DNA of 64,000 bases from Pacificispira sp002696645 (GCF_048892425.1 NZ_JBLZHU010000009.1:124001-188000), one strand, 5' to 3'; counted from the stretch's first letter, positions 42,394 to 52,195 are shown. Notes: a model not told the origin generated them from the sequence alone. Numbers and translations: made by a program.

Positions 42394-42867
42394 ATGGGAA
42401 TGCAGCTAGGATCCGACGGCATTCGACCGGGTTTGCGCAGCAAGCGCTATAAGCCTGTGTCGGAAATCAATGTGACTCCATTTGTCGATGTCATGCTGGT
42501 GCTGTTGATTGTGTTTATGGTCACAGCCCCATTGCTGTCAGTCGGGGTTCCGGTTGATCTGCCCAAGACTGAGGCGGCTAGTCTGAATGACAGCGATGAG
42601 CCGCTTGTTGTCACGGTCAATCGCGATGGCGATGTGTTCCTGGATGAAGAACCTACAGATCTGCCCCGTCTGGTGGCGACACTGGTCGCCAGTCATGGGG
42701 CCAATCCGGATATTCGGATTTTCGTGCGCGGGGATGAGCAGATCGCCTATGGCCGTGTCTTGGAAGTGATGGGCAAGATCAGCGCGGCTGGATTTAAGAA
42801 GGTCGCCCTTCTGGCGCGTCTGCCTTCACAAACGGGGGATGCACCCCCGGCGGCATCCCCCAAATGA
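42394..42867 (+). CDS. tolR: Tol-Pal system protein TolR (ExbD family)
   Basis: A 157-residue protein with one N-terminal membrane segment (VTPFVDVMLVLLIVFMVTAP, including the channel Asp) and a periplasmic ExbD-like domain (PVDLPKTEAASLNDSDEPLVVTVNRDG in parts, then FVRGDEQIAYGRVLEVMGKI). TolR dimers gate the TolQ channel. It starts 4 bases after tolQ. The C-terminus ends GDAPPAASPK without special features. Confidence 0.96.
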   Translation: MGMQLGSDGIRPGLRSKRYKPVSEINVTPFVDVMLVLLIVFMVTAPLLSVGVPVDLPKTEAASLNDSDEPLVVTVNRDGDVFLDEEPTDLPRLVATLVASHGANPDIRIFVRGDEQIAYGRVLEVMGKISAAGFKKVALLARLPSQTGDAPPAASPK

Positions 42868-42909
42868 CCCAACGGCGTGAACGCGGTTAGAGGACCCAAG
42901 TAGAGACCT

Positions 42910-43902
42910 ATGCGCGGCCCCTTCATCTTTTCAATACTGTTTCATATCGCGATTGTCGTCGCGGCCTTGATTGATTGGCCCGATAGCAGTCGCGAGTTGG
43001 TTGAATTGGGCGGACAGCAAAGCTTCGAGGTCGTCTCTGAAGAGGAATTGGCGCAATTACAGACGCCAGCGGAAACGCCGAAACCGGAAGAAAAACCGGA
43101 AGAGCCCAAGCCAGAGGAACCCAAGCCGGATCCTGCGCCTGCTCCGCCGCCACCACCGCCGGAGCCAACGCCGCCGCCGCCGCCCCCCCCACCTCCGCCA
43201 GAGCCGGTTCCTGCGCCGCCAGAACCTGTGCCTGAACCAGCGCCGGAACCCCCGCCGCAGGAGCCACCGCCTGAGCCCAAGCCGGAACCTGTGCCCGAGC
43301 CAAAGCTGGAGCCGCCGCCAGAGCCTAAGCCGCCGGAACCGAAGCCGGAGCCGCCAAAGGCTGCGACCGCGCCCCCCGTGTTTCAGCCGCCCAAAAAGCC
43401 CAAGGAGCCTAAAAAGCCCGAGGAGCCTAAGAAGGATTTTGCCTCTTCCGTGCTGAATACCTTGGCGGATGTGAAGGATGCGCCACCGCCACCGCCCAAG
43501 CCGGAAGAAAAGAAAGAAGTCACGACGCTGAACGAAGCCGTTGCCGCTGCCCTGGGGCAACGCCCACAGCCCAGTGCTCAGGCGTCCAGTCGGTTATCCT
43601 CACAAGGCATGACGGATTCTGAATTGGCCATCGTGCGGGATCAGATCGTGCGCTGCTGGAATCCTCCGGTTGGGGCCGCGAATGTGAAAGATATGCTGGC
43701 CGTGGTGGAAATAGAGATGAATCAGAACAAGTCTGTGAACAGTGCGCGGGTGACGGAACTGTCATCCTCTGCGACGCAACAATATGGTGAAAGCGTCTTG
43801 CGGGCCGTGCAATTGTGTTCGCCGCTGAAGTTACCTGACGGCAAATATGCCGAATGGAATAAGATCATCCTGACCTTCTCGCCAAGAGACATGGTGTTTT
43901 AG
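42910..43902 (+). CDS. tolA: Tol-Pal system protein TolA
   Basis: A 330-residue inner-membrane protein that spans the periplasm and contacts TolB/Pal. One N-terminal membrane segment (FIFSILFHIAIVVAALIDW), then a long linker (about residues 55-180) of Pro-Glu-Lys repeats, and a C-terminal TolA/TonB-like domain (QIVRCWNPPVGAAN to SPLKLPDGKYAEWNKIIL with one cysteine pair). E. coli TolA has an alanine-rich helical linker instead; this proline-rich linker is more like TonB. It is in the usual position between tolR and tolB. Confidence 0.88.
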   Translation: MRGPFIFSILFHIAIVVAALIDWPDSSRELVELGGQQSFEVVSEEELAQLQTPAETPKPEEKPEEPKPEEPKPDPAPAPPPPPPEPTPPPPPPPPPPEPVPAPPEPVPEPAPEPPPQEPPPEPKPEPVPEPKLEPPPEPKPPEPKPEPPKAATAPPVFQPPKKPKEPKKPEEPKKDFASSVLNTLADVKDAPPPPPKPEEKKEVTTLNEAVAAALGQRPQPSAQASSRLSSQGMTDSELAIVRDQIVRCWNPPVGAANVKDMLAVVEIEMNQNKSVNSARVTELSSSATQQYGESVLRAVQLCSPLKLPDGKYAEWNKIILTFSPRDMVF

Positions 43903-43961
43903 GATTTTGGGAATGAACCGGTCATTAGGACCAAACCGACTGAATGCAAGCGAGGCTTAAG

Positions 43962-45287
43962 ATGAAACGCGTTATCGCATTTTCGACGATCCTGTTGCTC
44001 TGTGTTGTAACCCTTGGTGCGGCGTCTCCGGGCGCCCGGGCTGAGGTTCGCATCGACATTACACGGGGCAATGTTGAGCCTTTGCCCATTGCCATTCCTG
44101 AATTCTTTGGTCTCAGCGCCGCTGAATCAGAATTGGGCCGAAATATTGCCGATGTGATTCAGAATGACCTGGTAAATTCCGGGCTTTTCCGCGCTGTGGA
44201 TCGCGCGGCATTCAATCAGGATTCTCAAAGCCTGGCTGTGCGCCCCCGGTTTGAATCCTGGCGCAAGATTGACGCCCAGGCCCTGGTCAGCGGTAAGATT
44301 TCCGTTGAACAGGATGGCCGTGTCACGGTGGAATTCCGGTTATGGGACGTCTTTGCGGCAGAACATATGCTGGGGCGTCGCTATTCTGCGGATTCAAATA
44401 CCTGGCGCCGTGTTGCCCATGTGGTTGCGGACGCGATCTATAAGCGGATTACCGGGGAAGATGGGTACTTTGACAGCCAGATCGTCTATGTCGCCAAAAG
44501 CGGGCCAAAGGACAATCGGACGTACCGATTGGCGATCATGGATCAGGACAGCGCCAACCATCGCTATCTGACCGATGGCAGCAGCATTGTTGAAAAGCCC
44601 CGGTTTTCGCCTGCGCGTAAGGAAATCGTTTATCTGGATTTCTTTAACAACATGCGCCGTGTGTATTTATTCAATCTGGAAACAGCCCGTCGCGAACTTT
44701 TGGGCTCTTTCGATGGCATGACATTTTCGCCGCGTTTCTCGCCCGATGGAAACCGGGTCGTGATGACGTTCGAACAGAACGGAAATTCTGAGATTTATTC
44801 GATGGATCTGCGGACAAGGCAATCATCCCGCTTGACCAATGAACCAGGGATCGACACCTCTCCCAGCTATTCTCCCGATGGCTCGCGGGTGGTTTTTGAA
44901 TCGGATCGTGGTGGTGTGCAACAGATTTATGTGATGAATGCAGACGGGTCTGACGTCCAGCGTATCAGTTTCGGGGATGGTCACTATGCGACACCGGTAT
45001 GGTCGCCACGCGGCGATTTGATCGCCTTTACGAAAATCTATAAGGGAGAGTTCTATATCGGCGTCATGCGACCCGATGGAACCGGCGAGCGCCTGTTGGT
45101 CAATGGCTATCACAATGAGGGTCCAACCTGGTCCCCGAATGGCCGTGTTCTGATGTTTTATCGCGAGACGCGTGGGGACAAGGGTGAATCCTATCTCTAT
45201 TCCATCGACATAACCGGCTATAACGAAAGACGAATTCCAACTCCAGGCTACGCCGCTGATCCGGCGTGGTCCCCCCTTAATCGGTAA
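43962..45287 (+). CDS. tolB: Tol-Pal system protein TolB
   Basis: A 441-residue periplasmic protein. Signal peptide residues about 1-28 (IAFSTILLLCVVTLGAASPGARA), then the N-terminal domain and a six-bladed propeller with repeated blade motifs (SPDGNRVVMTFEQNGNSEIY, YSPDGSRVVFESDRGGVQQI, WSPRGDLIAFTKI, WSPNGRVLMFYRE). TolB shuttles between Pal and TolA. The ATG at 43962 (MKRVIAFST) has GAGG 8 bases upstream; a start at 43944 adds six residues. Confidence 0.96.
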   Translation: MKRVIAFSTILLLCVVTLGAASPGARAEVRIDITRGNVEPLPIAIPEFFGLSAAESELGRNIADVIQNDLVNSGLFRAVDRAAFNQDSQSLAVRPRFESWRKIDAQALVSGKISVEQDGRVTVEFRLWDVFAAEHMLGRRYSADSNTWRRVAHVVADAIYKRITGEDGYFDSQIVYVAKSGPKDNRTYRLAIMDQDSANHRYLTDGSSIVEKPRFSPARKEIVYLDFFNNMRRVYLFNLETARRELLGSFDGMTFSPRFSPDGNRVVMTFEQNGNSEIYSMDLRTRQSSRLTNEPGIDTSPSYSPDGSRVVFESDRGGVQQIYVMNADGSDVQRISFGDGHYATPVWSPRGDLIAFTKIYKGEFYIGVMRPDGTGERLLVNGYHNEGPTWSPNGRVLMFYRETRGDKGESYLYSIDITGYNERRIPTPGYAADPAWSPLNR

Positions 45288-45513
45288 AGTTGGGGCTGTG
45301 ATATCGCATATCTGCCACTACTCGGGTCAAATAATTGATAAATATTGAGGTAGATGTCCCGTATCGGCGCAGATTCAGTTGAAAAGCGTGTAAAGGCATG
45401 TTTATTATTGCACCGCCGAAGGATTAGGGTGGTTCGCATCCTCGTCCCGCGTCGGAGTGACACGAGATTTACACGTCGCCCTATTTTGAGGCGACTGCGT
45501 AGGGGGTACCTCA

Positions 45514-46038
45514 ATGCGCTTACAAGTTATTGCCTTGCTGGCAGCCGTTGCCTTGGTGTCGGCATGCTCTTCATCCGGCGACGAAGCTGCGATGACCGAG
45601 AACACTGGAACACAAACACAGGCCGTCGCGCCACCACCTCCTCCTCCGGCACCTGCTGGTCCGGTTGCAGGTTCTATTGAGCAGTTCATGCAGGTTGCTG
45701 GCGACCGCGTGTTCTTCGCAACAGACCGCTCGGATCTTTCTGATCAAGCACAGGCAGCTTTGGATGCACAGGCCAAATGGCTTGCCGCGTTCCCGGCTGT
45801 GGTCGTGACGATCGAAGGTCATGCTGATGAGCGTGGGACGGATGATTACAACTTGGCTCTGAGCGCACGCCGCGCTGCTGCTGCCCGCGATTATTTGATC
45901 GCAAAGGGTGTTTCAGCCAGCCGCATTCAGACCTTGGCGTTTGGCGAAAGCCGCCCGGTTGCTACCGGTTCGAATGAGGCCGCTTGGGCTCAGAACCGCC
46001 GTGCAGTGACTGTTTTGACGGGTGGCTATAACAGCTAA
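45514..46038 (+). CDS. pal: Peptidoglycan-associated lipoprotein Pal
   Basis: A 174-residue outer-membrane lipoprotein. The lipobox is LVSAC with Cys18 as lipidation site; a Pro/Ala-rich stretch (VAPPPPPPAPAGP) follows, then the OmpA-like peptidoglycan-binding domain (VFFATDRSDLSDQAQAALDA, then TIEGHADERGTDDYNLALSARRA). A hairpin GTCGCC-ctattttga-GGCGAC (45475-45495) lies in the 226-base gap after tolB, which probably carries a second promoter for pal. A clear terminator follows. Confidence 0.96.
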   Translation: MRLQVIALLAAVALVSACSSSGDEAAMTENTGTQTQAVAPPPPPPAPAGPVAGSIEQFMQVAGDRVFFATDRSDLSDQAQAALDAQAKWLAAFPAVVVTIEGHADERGTDDYNLALSARRAAAARDYLIAKGVSASRIQTLAFGESRPVATGSNEAAWAQNRRAVTVLTGGYNS

Positions 46039-46058
46039 CCCATCGCGTAGAAGTGTTT

Positions 46059-46099
46059 TAGGCGGTCGTCTGGAAATCCCTGACGGCCGCCTATTTTTT
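46059..46099 (+). terminator. Rho-independent terminator after pal
   Basis: AGGCGGTCGTC pairs with GACGGCCGCCT (one mismatch) around an 11-base loop, followed by seven T residues. It separates pal from cpoB. Confidence 0.88.
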
Positions 46100-46145
46100 T
46101 GGTGCTGCCAAAATTTTGCCACGATGTAAGCGCAAGAGTTAGATC

Positions 46146-47324
46146 ATGAAAAAGACAAATCTTCGTATTCTGCCGTTGTCCGTAACCCGTCAGGCGCTGG
46201 CCGTTGTTGTGGGCCTTGTTCTGGCTGTTGCTGGCTTGGCCTCCGTGCCGGCTCAGGCCCAGGATGTCGCGCGTGAATTGCAGAACCTGAAGCGGGATTT
46301 GGCGACACTTCAGCGCTATGTCTACAATGGCAAGTCCGGGCCGGTTCCGACACTCAGCGAGGATACCGCGTCCAGTGCGGGGGCGGGTTTGCCCTCTGAC
46401 GCAGCGGCGCAGATCCAGATCAAGCTACAGGAAATGGAGCGGCAGTTGCGCGTATCCACCGGCAAGCTGGAGGAAACCGAGTTTAAACTGCGCCAATTGG
46501 ATCAGCGTCTTGATACCGCCCTGGCGGATATCGACTATCGCCTTACAAAGCTGGAAGGGGGCAATCCCAATGCACCCCAACAGACCGGTTCCTTGAGCGG
46601 CAATGCGGCTGCGTCGTCAAATCAACCGCAACAAATTATTCCCGTACCGGGGCAGTCATCGACAACCGTAATCTCTTCGGAAGGGTCACAAGGCCCCGGC
46701 TCGACCTCTGGAAACGCGACTGCGGGCAAACCAGGCACATTGGGCACATTGATTGTAGACGGGCAGGGTAATGTGATCGGGGGGCAAGCCTCTGCCTCCG
46801 CGACCCAAGGGTCCAGCCCGATGTCTGCATCGGGATCCAACACAACAACGCCCAGTGTCCCGCAAGCCGCCCCCAGTTCCGGGCCGGTTGCGGGCAGCGA
46901 TCTTTCCACCGTCAGCCAGGCGGATACCGCGTCGCTGCCAACGGAACCGCAAGCCCTGTATGATTACAGCCTGGGTCTGATGCGGCAGGGAGATTATGCG
47001 GGGGCGGAGTCTGCGCTGAAGGTCTTCCTGGACAAACATTCGGACTCACCGCTGGTCAGTTCCGCGATTTATTGGTTGGGCGAAACCTATTACGTGCGCG
47101 ATAACTATCGTGATGCAGCCTTTTCCTTTGTGGATGTCTATTCCAAACACCCAAAAAGCAACAAAGCGCCCGACAGCTTGTTGAAACTGGGTATGTCCCT
47201 GTTTGCCCTGGGCAATAAGTCTGAAGCCTGCACCGCCTTCCAGACCTTGAAGTCTGATTATCCGGATGCGCGGCGCGCAGTTCTGAAACTGGCGGAAGAC
47301 CGTTCCGCGCAATATGGGTGCTGA
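46146..47324 (+). CDS. cpoB: Cell division coordinator CpoB (YbgF)
   Basis: A 392-residue periplasmic protein. A signal peptide (ALAVVVGLVLAVAGLASVPAQA, residues about 18-38) is followed by a coiled coil (about 40-140, e.g. MERQLRVSTGKLEETEFKLR), a low-complexity Ser/Gly/Thr linker (about 150-260) and C-terminal TPR repeats (LYDYSLGLMRQGDYAGAESA, YWLGETYYVRDNYRDA). CpoB links Tol-Pal to peptidoglycan synthesis at the septum. The linker is much longer than in E. coli (263 aa protein). Confidence 0.93.
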   Translation: MKKTNLRILPLSVTRQALAVVVGLVLAVAGLASVPAQAQDVARELQNLKRDLATLQRYVYNGKSGPVPTLSEDTASSAGAGLPSDAAAQIQIKLQEMERQLRVSTGKLEETEFKLRQLDQRLDTALADIDYRLTKLEGGNPNAPQQTGSLSGNAAASSNQPQQIIPVPGQSSTTVISSEGSQGPGSTSGNATAGKPGTLGTLIVDGQGNVIGGQASASATQGSSPMSASGSNTTTPSVPQAAPSSGPVAGSDLSTVSQADTASLPTEPQALYDYSLGLMRQGDYAGAESALKVFLDKHSDSPLVSSAIYWLGETYYVRDNYRDAAFSFVDVYSKHPKSNKAPDSLLKLGMSLFALGNKSEACTAFQTLKSDYPDARRAVLKLAEDRSAQYGC

Positions 47325-47376
47325 TCCAGGATTACTGGAACAGCAGCAGACAGGTTTGCTGCGGGGAAGGATCCCG

Positions 47377-48735
47377 ATGCCTGTAACACCGATGACAAAT
47401 CAAGAATTTTCGAATCAATTGATCAGTTTGGCCTATCCGGGAACAGCACCGCCGCTGGTGGCCTGCTCGGGCGGGCCAGACAGCATCGCGCTGGTTTTTC
47501 TGGCGGATCAATGGGCTCAGACTCAGGGGATGCGCGCCCGGGCAGTCTGTGTCGATCATGGCTTACGGGCTGAGGCTGGCGCGGAAGCGCAGGGGGTTGC
47601 GCGCGCCCTGAACGAATATGGTGTTGTAACCACTGTCTTACGTCATGAAGGACGCAAACCGGTTCGCGATATTCAGGCGGCGGCGCGGCAGATTCGGTTT
47701 CGGTTGCTGACCGATTGGGTTCAGGCGAGCGACCAGGCATACAAGCATATTTTTCTGGCGCATCATCAGGATGATCAGGCGGAAACGGTCCTGTTGCGAT
47801 TGGCGCGGGGCAGCGGCGTTGATGGGCTTGCGGCGATGGCACCGGTAACTCAGCGCGATGGCATGACATTGCTGCGTCCGCTGTTGTCCTTTCCCAAGGC
47901 ACGATTGCTGGCGACCGCACAGGCATCGGGCCTGCCCATCGTGACAGATCCATCCAATGGCGATCGGGCGTTCGCCCGTGTTCGAATGCGCCAAATGCAG
48001 GAAAGTCTGGCTGCGGAAGGTCTGACGCCTGAGCGATTGGGAAAAACGGCGGAGCGTATGGCCAGGGCAGGCGCGGCGCTGACCGAGGCCCGGGATCGGT
48101 TTTTGAACGATCATGTGGTCTGTGATCCTGCGGGATTCGCGACATGCAATGCGGCAACCTTATGCGACCTTCCCGAAGAGATTGCCTTGCGCTGTCTGTC
48201 CCATAAGCTGCGCATTCTGGGGGGCAATGACTATCCACCCCGGGAAGAACATGTCATTGCCCTGCACCGCGCATTGGCTCAGGACCCCATGGCTTTGACG
48301 GGGTTGCAAGGGGGGCGCACCGTCTCTGGCGTCCGGATTATGCCATGGCGAGACCATGTGCTGTTTTGTCGTGAATCTGCGGGCATGACTGGTGATCGGG
48401 CAATTGCCAACCGGACTTTGTGGGATAATCGCTACGACTGCCGGTTCGCGCCGCAGGCTGTTGCCGACCCTGGTTTCACCATTGGTCCGCTTGGGCGGGA
48501 TGGTCTGGCCTGGGCGCGGGAGCGTGCGCCACAGGCTTTGGCGGCCTTGCCCGGCGCCGTCCGGGTGACCCTGCCGGCGCTTCGGCATAGCGCAGACCTG
48601 GCCGCCATTCCCCATCTGGGGCTGACGACAGGTGAGTCTGCGCCCCAAGACTATCCCATTGGTACGATTGGCTATCGGTCGGTATCGCCGGCCTGGGGTG
48701 AGGCATTTAGGCAGCGGTTCAGCTTTTCACACTGA
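47377..48735 (+). CDS. tilS: tRNA(Ile)-lysidine synthase
   Basis: Attaches lysine to C34 of tRNA-Ile(CAU), changing its specificity to AUA. The 452 residues from the ATG at 47377 have the N-type PP-loop SGGPDSIAL near residue 29, the HHQDDQAETVLLRLARGSGV block and PLLSFPKARL. GGAAGGA lies 7 bases before the chosen start; an ATG at 47314 overlapping the cpoB stop would add 21 residues. The C-terminal domain is shorter than in E. coli. It precedes ftsH by 210 bases, its usual neighbour. Confidence 0.93.
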   Translation: MPVTPMTNQEFSNQLISLAYPGTAPPLVACSGGPDSIALVFLADQWAQTQGMRARAVCVDHGLRAEAGAEAQGVARALNEYGVVTTVLRHEGRKPVRDIQAAARQIRFRLLTDWVQASDQAYKHIFLAHHQDDQAETVLLRLARGSGVDGLAAMAPVTQRDGMTLLRPLLSFPKARLLATAQASGLPIVTDPSNGDRAFARVRMRQMQESLAAEGLTPERLGKTAERMARAGAALTEARDRFLNDHVVCDPAGFATCNAATLCDLPEEIALRCLSHKLRILGGNDYPPREEHVIALHRALAQDPMALTGLQGGRTVSGVRIMPWRDHVLFCRESAGMTGDRAIANRTLWDNRYDCRFAPQAVADPGFTIGPLGRDGLAWARERAPQALAALPGAVRVTLPALRHSADLAAIPHLGLTTGESAPQDYPIGTIGYRSVSPAWGEAFRQRFSFSH

Positions 48736-48945
48736 TTGGGCGATTTAGACCGGGCCCGCCCTTTTCAAATGCTGCGTGACGTCCTATGTAACATCACAAT
48801 GACAATTGAGCGCGTGTCTGGGAGCAACTCTGCTGGACGGAACGGTGTTTTCTCGCTTTAATGAGGAAATACGCGGTGCTCAATCCCGCATTTATGGCAA
48901 AAGGGGCCGCTGTTTGGCAGCCTCGACGGAAGGACGACTGCAACC

Positions 48946-50868
48946 GTGAACTTTTTCGGCAAGAATCTGGCGCTCTGGATTGTCATCATTGTTTTATTGC
49001 TGTTCCTGATCAATCAGTTTGATAGCGGACGCAATCAGGTTCAGGCGGAAAGCACCGCATATTCTGAATTCTTGAAGCAGGTCGATTCCGGTTCCGTGCA
49101 AAGCGTGCGGATGAATGGTCAGGAAATCACGGGTAAATACACCTCCGGTCAGGATTTTAAAACCTATGCGCCGGATGATCCAAACCTGGTCTCTACGCTG
49201 ACCAGCCGCGGTGTGCGTGTTGAAGCCATTCCCCCGGATAACAGCATTTCTCTGACTTCGATCCTGTTGAATGCACTGCCAATCCTGCTACTGATCGGGT
49301 TCTGGTTCTTCATCTTCCGCCAGATGCAGGGCGGTGGTGGCAAGGCTATGGGCTTTGGTAAGTCCAAGGCGAAGCTGCTGACCGAAAAGCACGGTCGGGT
49401 CCTGTTTGAGGACGTCGCCGGTATTGATGAAGCAAAGCAGGAATTGCAGGAAGTTGTCGAGTTCCTGCGCGATCCCCAGAAATTTCAGCGCCTTGGGGGT
49501 AAAATTCCTAAAGGCGTGCTGCTGGTCGGTCCTCCCGGCACGGGTAAGACACTGACGGCGCGGGCTGTCGCGGGTGAGGCCAATGTGCCGTTCTTCACCA
49601 TTTCTGGTTCTGATTTCGTTGAGATGTTCGTCGGCGTTGGCGCCAGCCGCGTCCGGGACATGTTCGAACAGGGCAAGAAAAACGCACCCTGCATCATCTT
49701 CATCGATGAAATTGATGCGGTGGGTCGCCATCGTGGTGCCGGCCTGGGTGGCGGTAATGACGAGCGCGAACAGACCCTTAACCAGTTGCTGGTTGAGATG
49801 GACGGCTTTGAGGCCAATGAAGGTGTGATCCTGATCGCCGCAACGAACCGTCCAGATGTGTTGGACCCCGCTTTGCTGCGCCCTGGTCGGTTTGACCGTC
49901 AGGTTGTGGTCCCGAACCCGGATATTCTGGGTCGGGAGAAGATTCTTAAAGTGCATCTGCGCAAGGTGCCGATGGCACCCGATGTTGATGCTAAGGTTAT
50001 TGCACGTGGTACGCCCGGTTTCTCTGGTGCTGATCTGGCCAATCTGGTGAACGAGGCGGCCCTGCTGGCCGCGCGTCGCAATCGTCGCGTTGTGTCGATG
50101 CAGGAATTGGAAGACGCCAAGGACAAGGTCATGATGGGCTCTGAACGCCGGTCTATGGTGATGTCTGAGGAAGAAAAAACGCTGACGGCCTATCACGAGG
50201 CCGGCCATGCCCTGGTTGGCATTCATGTCGCGGGTAATGATCCGCTGCACAAGGTCACCATCATCCCGCGTGGCCGGGCGCTGGGCGTGACGATGAACCT
50301 GCCAGAGCGGGACCGCCTGGGCTATAAGAAGCTGGAAATGCATGCCAAGCTGGCCATGATGTATGGCGGGCGCGCGGCAGAAGATATCATCTTCGGCCCG
50401 GAAAATGTTACCACCGGGGCGTCCAACGATCTGCAACAGGCAACCGGTCTGGCACGGCGCATGGTCACCGAATTTGGCATGTCGGACAAGCTGGGGCGTC
50501 TGCGCTATTCAGATAATCAGGAAGAAGTCTTCCTGGGGCATTCCGTTGCGAAGACCCAGAATATCTCAGAGAAAACCGCTCAACTGATTGACGAAGAAGT
50601 GCGTCGCATCTGCGAAGAAGCGGAAACCCTGTGTTACGATGTTCTGCGTAAAAATCAGGATGAATTGCACACGATCGCAAAGGCCCTGTTGGAATATGAA
50701 ACCCTGTCTGGGGCGGATGTCCACAAGCTGTTGCGCGGCGAGTCGATTGAACGTCCGGAAGATGATGAGCCAAGCCCGAAAAGTGGGGGGCGTGCCTCTG
50801 TGCCGACCACGGGTAAACCTCTCTCGCCATCCGCATCTGCGGATCCAGAGCCGGGTCCTGCGGAATAG
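48946..50868 (+). CDS. ftsH: ATP-dependent zinc metalloprotease FtsH
   Basis: A 640-residue inner-membrane AAA protease (start GTG 48946, GGAAGGA 11 bases upstream). Two membrane segments (LWIVIIVLLLFLINQF, about 7-22, and LPILLLIGFWFFIFRQ, about 105-122) enclose a periplasmic domain. Walker A VGPPGTGKTLTARA near 190, Walker B IIFIDEIDAVGRH near 250, SRH RPGRFDRQVVV, and zinc site HEAGH near 420 are intact. It degrades membrane proteins, LpxC and RpoH. The C-terminal tail is Pro/Ser/Gly-rich. Confidence 0.98.
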   Translation: MNFFGKNLALWIVIIVLLLFLINQFDSGRNQVQAESTAYSEFLKQVDSGSVQSVRMNGQEITGKYTSGQDFKTYAPDDPNLVSTLTSRGVRVEAIPPDNSISLTSILLNALPILLLIGFWFFIFRQMQGGGGKAMGFGKSKAKLLTEKHGRVLFEDVAGIDEAKQELQEVVEFLRDPQKFQRLGGKIPKGVLLVGPPGTGKTLTARAVAGEANVPFFTISGSDFVEMFVGVGASRVRDMFEQGKKNAPCIIFIDEIDAVGRHRGAGLGGGNDEREQTLNQLLVEMDGFEANEGVILIAATNRPDVLDPALLRPGRFDRQVVVPNPDILGREKILKVHLRKVPMAPDVDAKVIARGTPGFSGADLANLVNEAALLAARRNRRVVSMQELEDAKDKVMMGSERRSMVMSEEEKTLTAYHEAGHALVGIHVAGNDPLHKVTIIPRGRALGVTMNLPERDRLGYKKLEMHAKLAMMYGGRAAEDIIFGPENVTTGASNDLQQATGLARRMVTEFGMSDKLGRLRYSDNQEEVFLGHSVAKTQNISEKTAQLIDEEVRRICEEAETLCYDVLRKNQDELHTIAKALLEYETLSGADVHKLLRGESIERPEDDEPSPKSGGRASVPTTGKPLSPSASADPEPGPAE

Positions 50869-50919
50869 TTGGAGCCTGATCAATGTGGGTATGGTCCCTA
50901 CATTGATCTTGGTTTGACC

Positions 50920-52119
50920 ATGCCGAACCAATCTGACGATACATTCTATCCAGACCTACCATATTTCGAAGAATTTGGCGCCTTCACGGACGAGACATTG
51001 TTTCGATCCGTGCCGGAGGATTGGCATGTCATCATTGCCGATATTCGGAATTCAACCCGTGCCGTGGCGGAAGGTCGCTATAAGCATGTCAATATTGTTG
51101 GCACGGCTTGTATAACGGCATCTTTGAATGCGGTTCGGAAAGCTGCGGGCGAGACCACGGAAATTCCCTATAGTTTCGGTGGGGATGGCGCGACCCTCCT
51201 GGTACCGGATATCTTGCTTTCTTGCGTGCGCAAGGCGCTGATGGCTTCCGCCTTGATGGCACAAAGGGAGTTTGGCTTTGATTTGCGCATCGGGTCTGTT
51301 TCCGTAAAGGAAATTCGTGCCCAGGGCCGCGATGTCACTGTGTCCAAACTGCGTCTCAGCCCGGGCAATGAACTGGCCTTGTTTGGCGGCGGCGGCATTT
51401 TTTTGGCTGATTCTCTGATCAAAAGTGATGATCTTGGAGAAAACGGGTATCTCTTTGTGTCCGATGGAGATGAGGGGGAAGCAGATATGACAGGATTGTC
51501 CTGTCGTTGGGAGCCCCTGAAATCCCGCAATGGACAGGTATTAAGCCTGATGCTTTATGCGACTTCCGAAAGCGGGGCGCAGCGCCGAAAGATATATGAT
51601 CGGGTTTTGGCGAAAATAAGTGAAATTCTGGGGGGGGATTTGAAATCCGCCAGCCCGGTGACTGCAGATACAATGCGGTTCAAATGGATTCCGCAAGGTC
51701 TGCGGATGGAGGCCCAATTGACCCGGGGGGCCCAATCCTTTGCCCGTCGTTTGATGTTTCTGCTGTATCAGAGCTTTATTCAATACATTCTGGAACGGTG
51801 TAATCTGGCGGTCGGCGATTATAATGCGCCGACCTATCGTGAGGAAGTACGGGCAAATTCCGACTATCGGCGGTTTGACGATGTCCTGCGATTTGTTTTG
51901 GACTGTAGCCAGACGCAGATACAGGCGATTGAGGATCTGCTGACGAAGGAACGTCAGGCCGGCGCCATCGCCTATGGCCTGCATAAATCAGACACCGCTC
52001 TGATGACCTGCCTGGTGTTCAACCTGGAACAGAGCGAACATCTGCATTTCATCGATGGCGGCGATGGCGGCTTCACAAAAGCCAGCGTCCAATTCAAACA
52101 GCAGTTGAAGGCGGGATAG
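50920..52119 (+). CDS. DUF3095 family protein with cyclase-like metal motifs
   Basis: A 399-residue protein of the DUF3095 family (unknown function). The first third resembles a class III nucleotidyl cyclase: IIADIRNSTRAV puts an Asp at residue 41 and YSFGGDGATLLV an Asp at residue 89, a spacing near that of the two metal aspartates of adenylate cyclases. The middle contains NELALFGGGGIFLADS and SCRWEPLKSRNGQVLSL; the last third is helical. No membrane segment. It lies 51 bases after ftsH, where folP occurs in some relatives, and before glmM. The start at 50920 lacks a good ribosome-binding site; a TTG at 50869 is possible. Confidence 0.75.
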   Translation: MPNQSDDTFYPDLPYFEEFGAFTDETLFRSVPEDWHVIIADIRNSTRAVAEGRYKHVNIVGTACITASLNAVRKAAGETTEIPYSFGGDGATLLVPDILLSCVRKALMASALMAQREFGFDLRIGSVSVKEIRAQGRDVTVSKLRLSPGNELALFGGGGIFLADSLIKSDDLGENGYLFVSDGDEGEADMTGLSCRWEPLKSRNGQVLSLMLYATSESGAQRRKIYDRVLAKISEILGGDLKSASPVTADTMRFKWIPQGLRMEAQLTRGAQSFARRLMFLLYQSFIQYILERCNLAVGDYNAPTYREEVRANSDYRRFDDVLRFVLDCSQTQIQAIEDLLTKERQAGAIAYGLHKSDTALMTCLVFNLEQSEHLHFIDGGDGGFTKASVQFKQQLKAG

Positions 52120-52195
52120 GGCCGTCAGCCGCAATCCTTGTCTATTGGGCGACTCCGCCGCATAAATACGGACATTCTTTTATATGCGAGGGACT

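Noticed and set aside
42923..43560. Long antisense frames opposite tolA (Gly- or Arg-rich)
   Set aside because: They are low-complexity by-products of the Pro-Glu repeats in the tolA linker.
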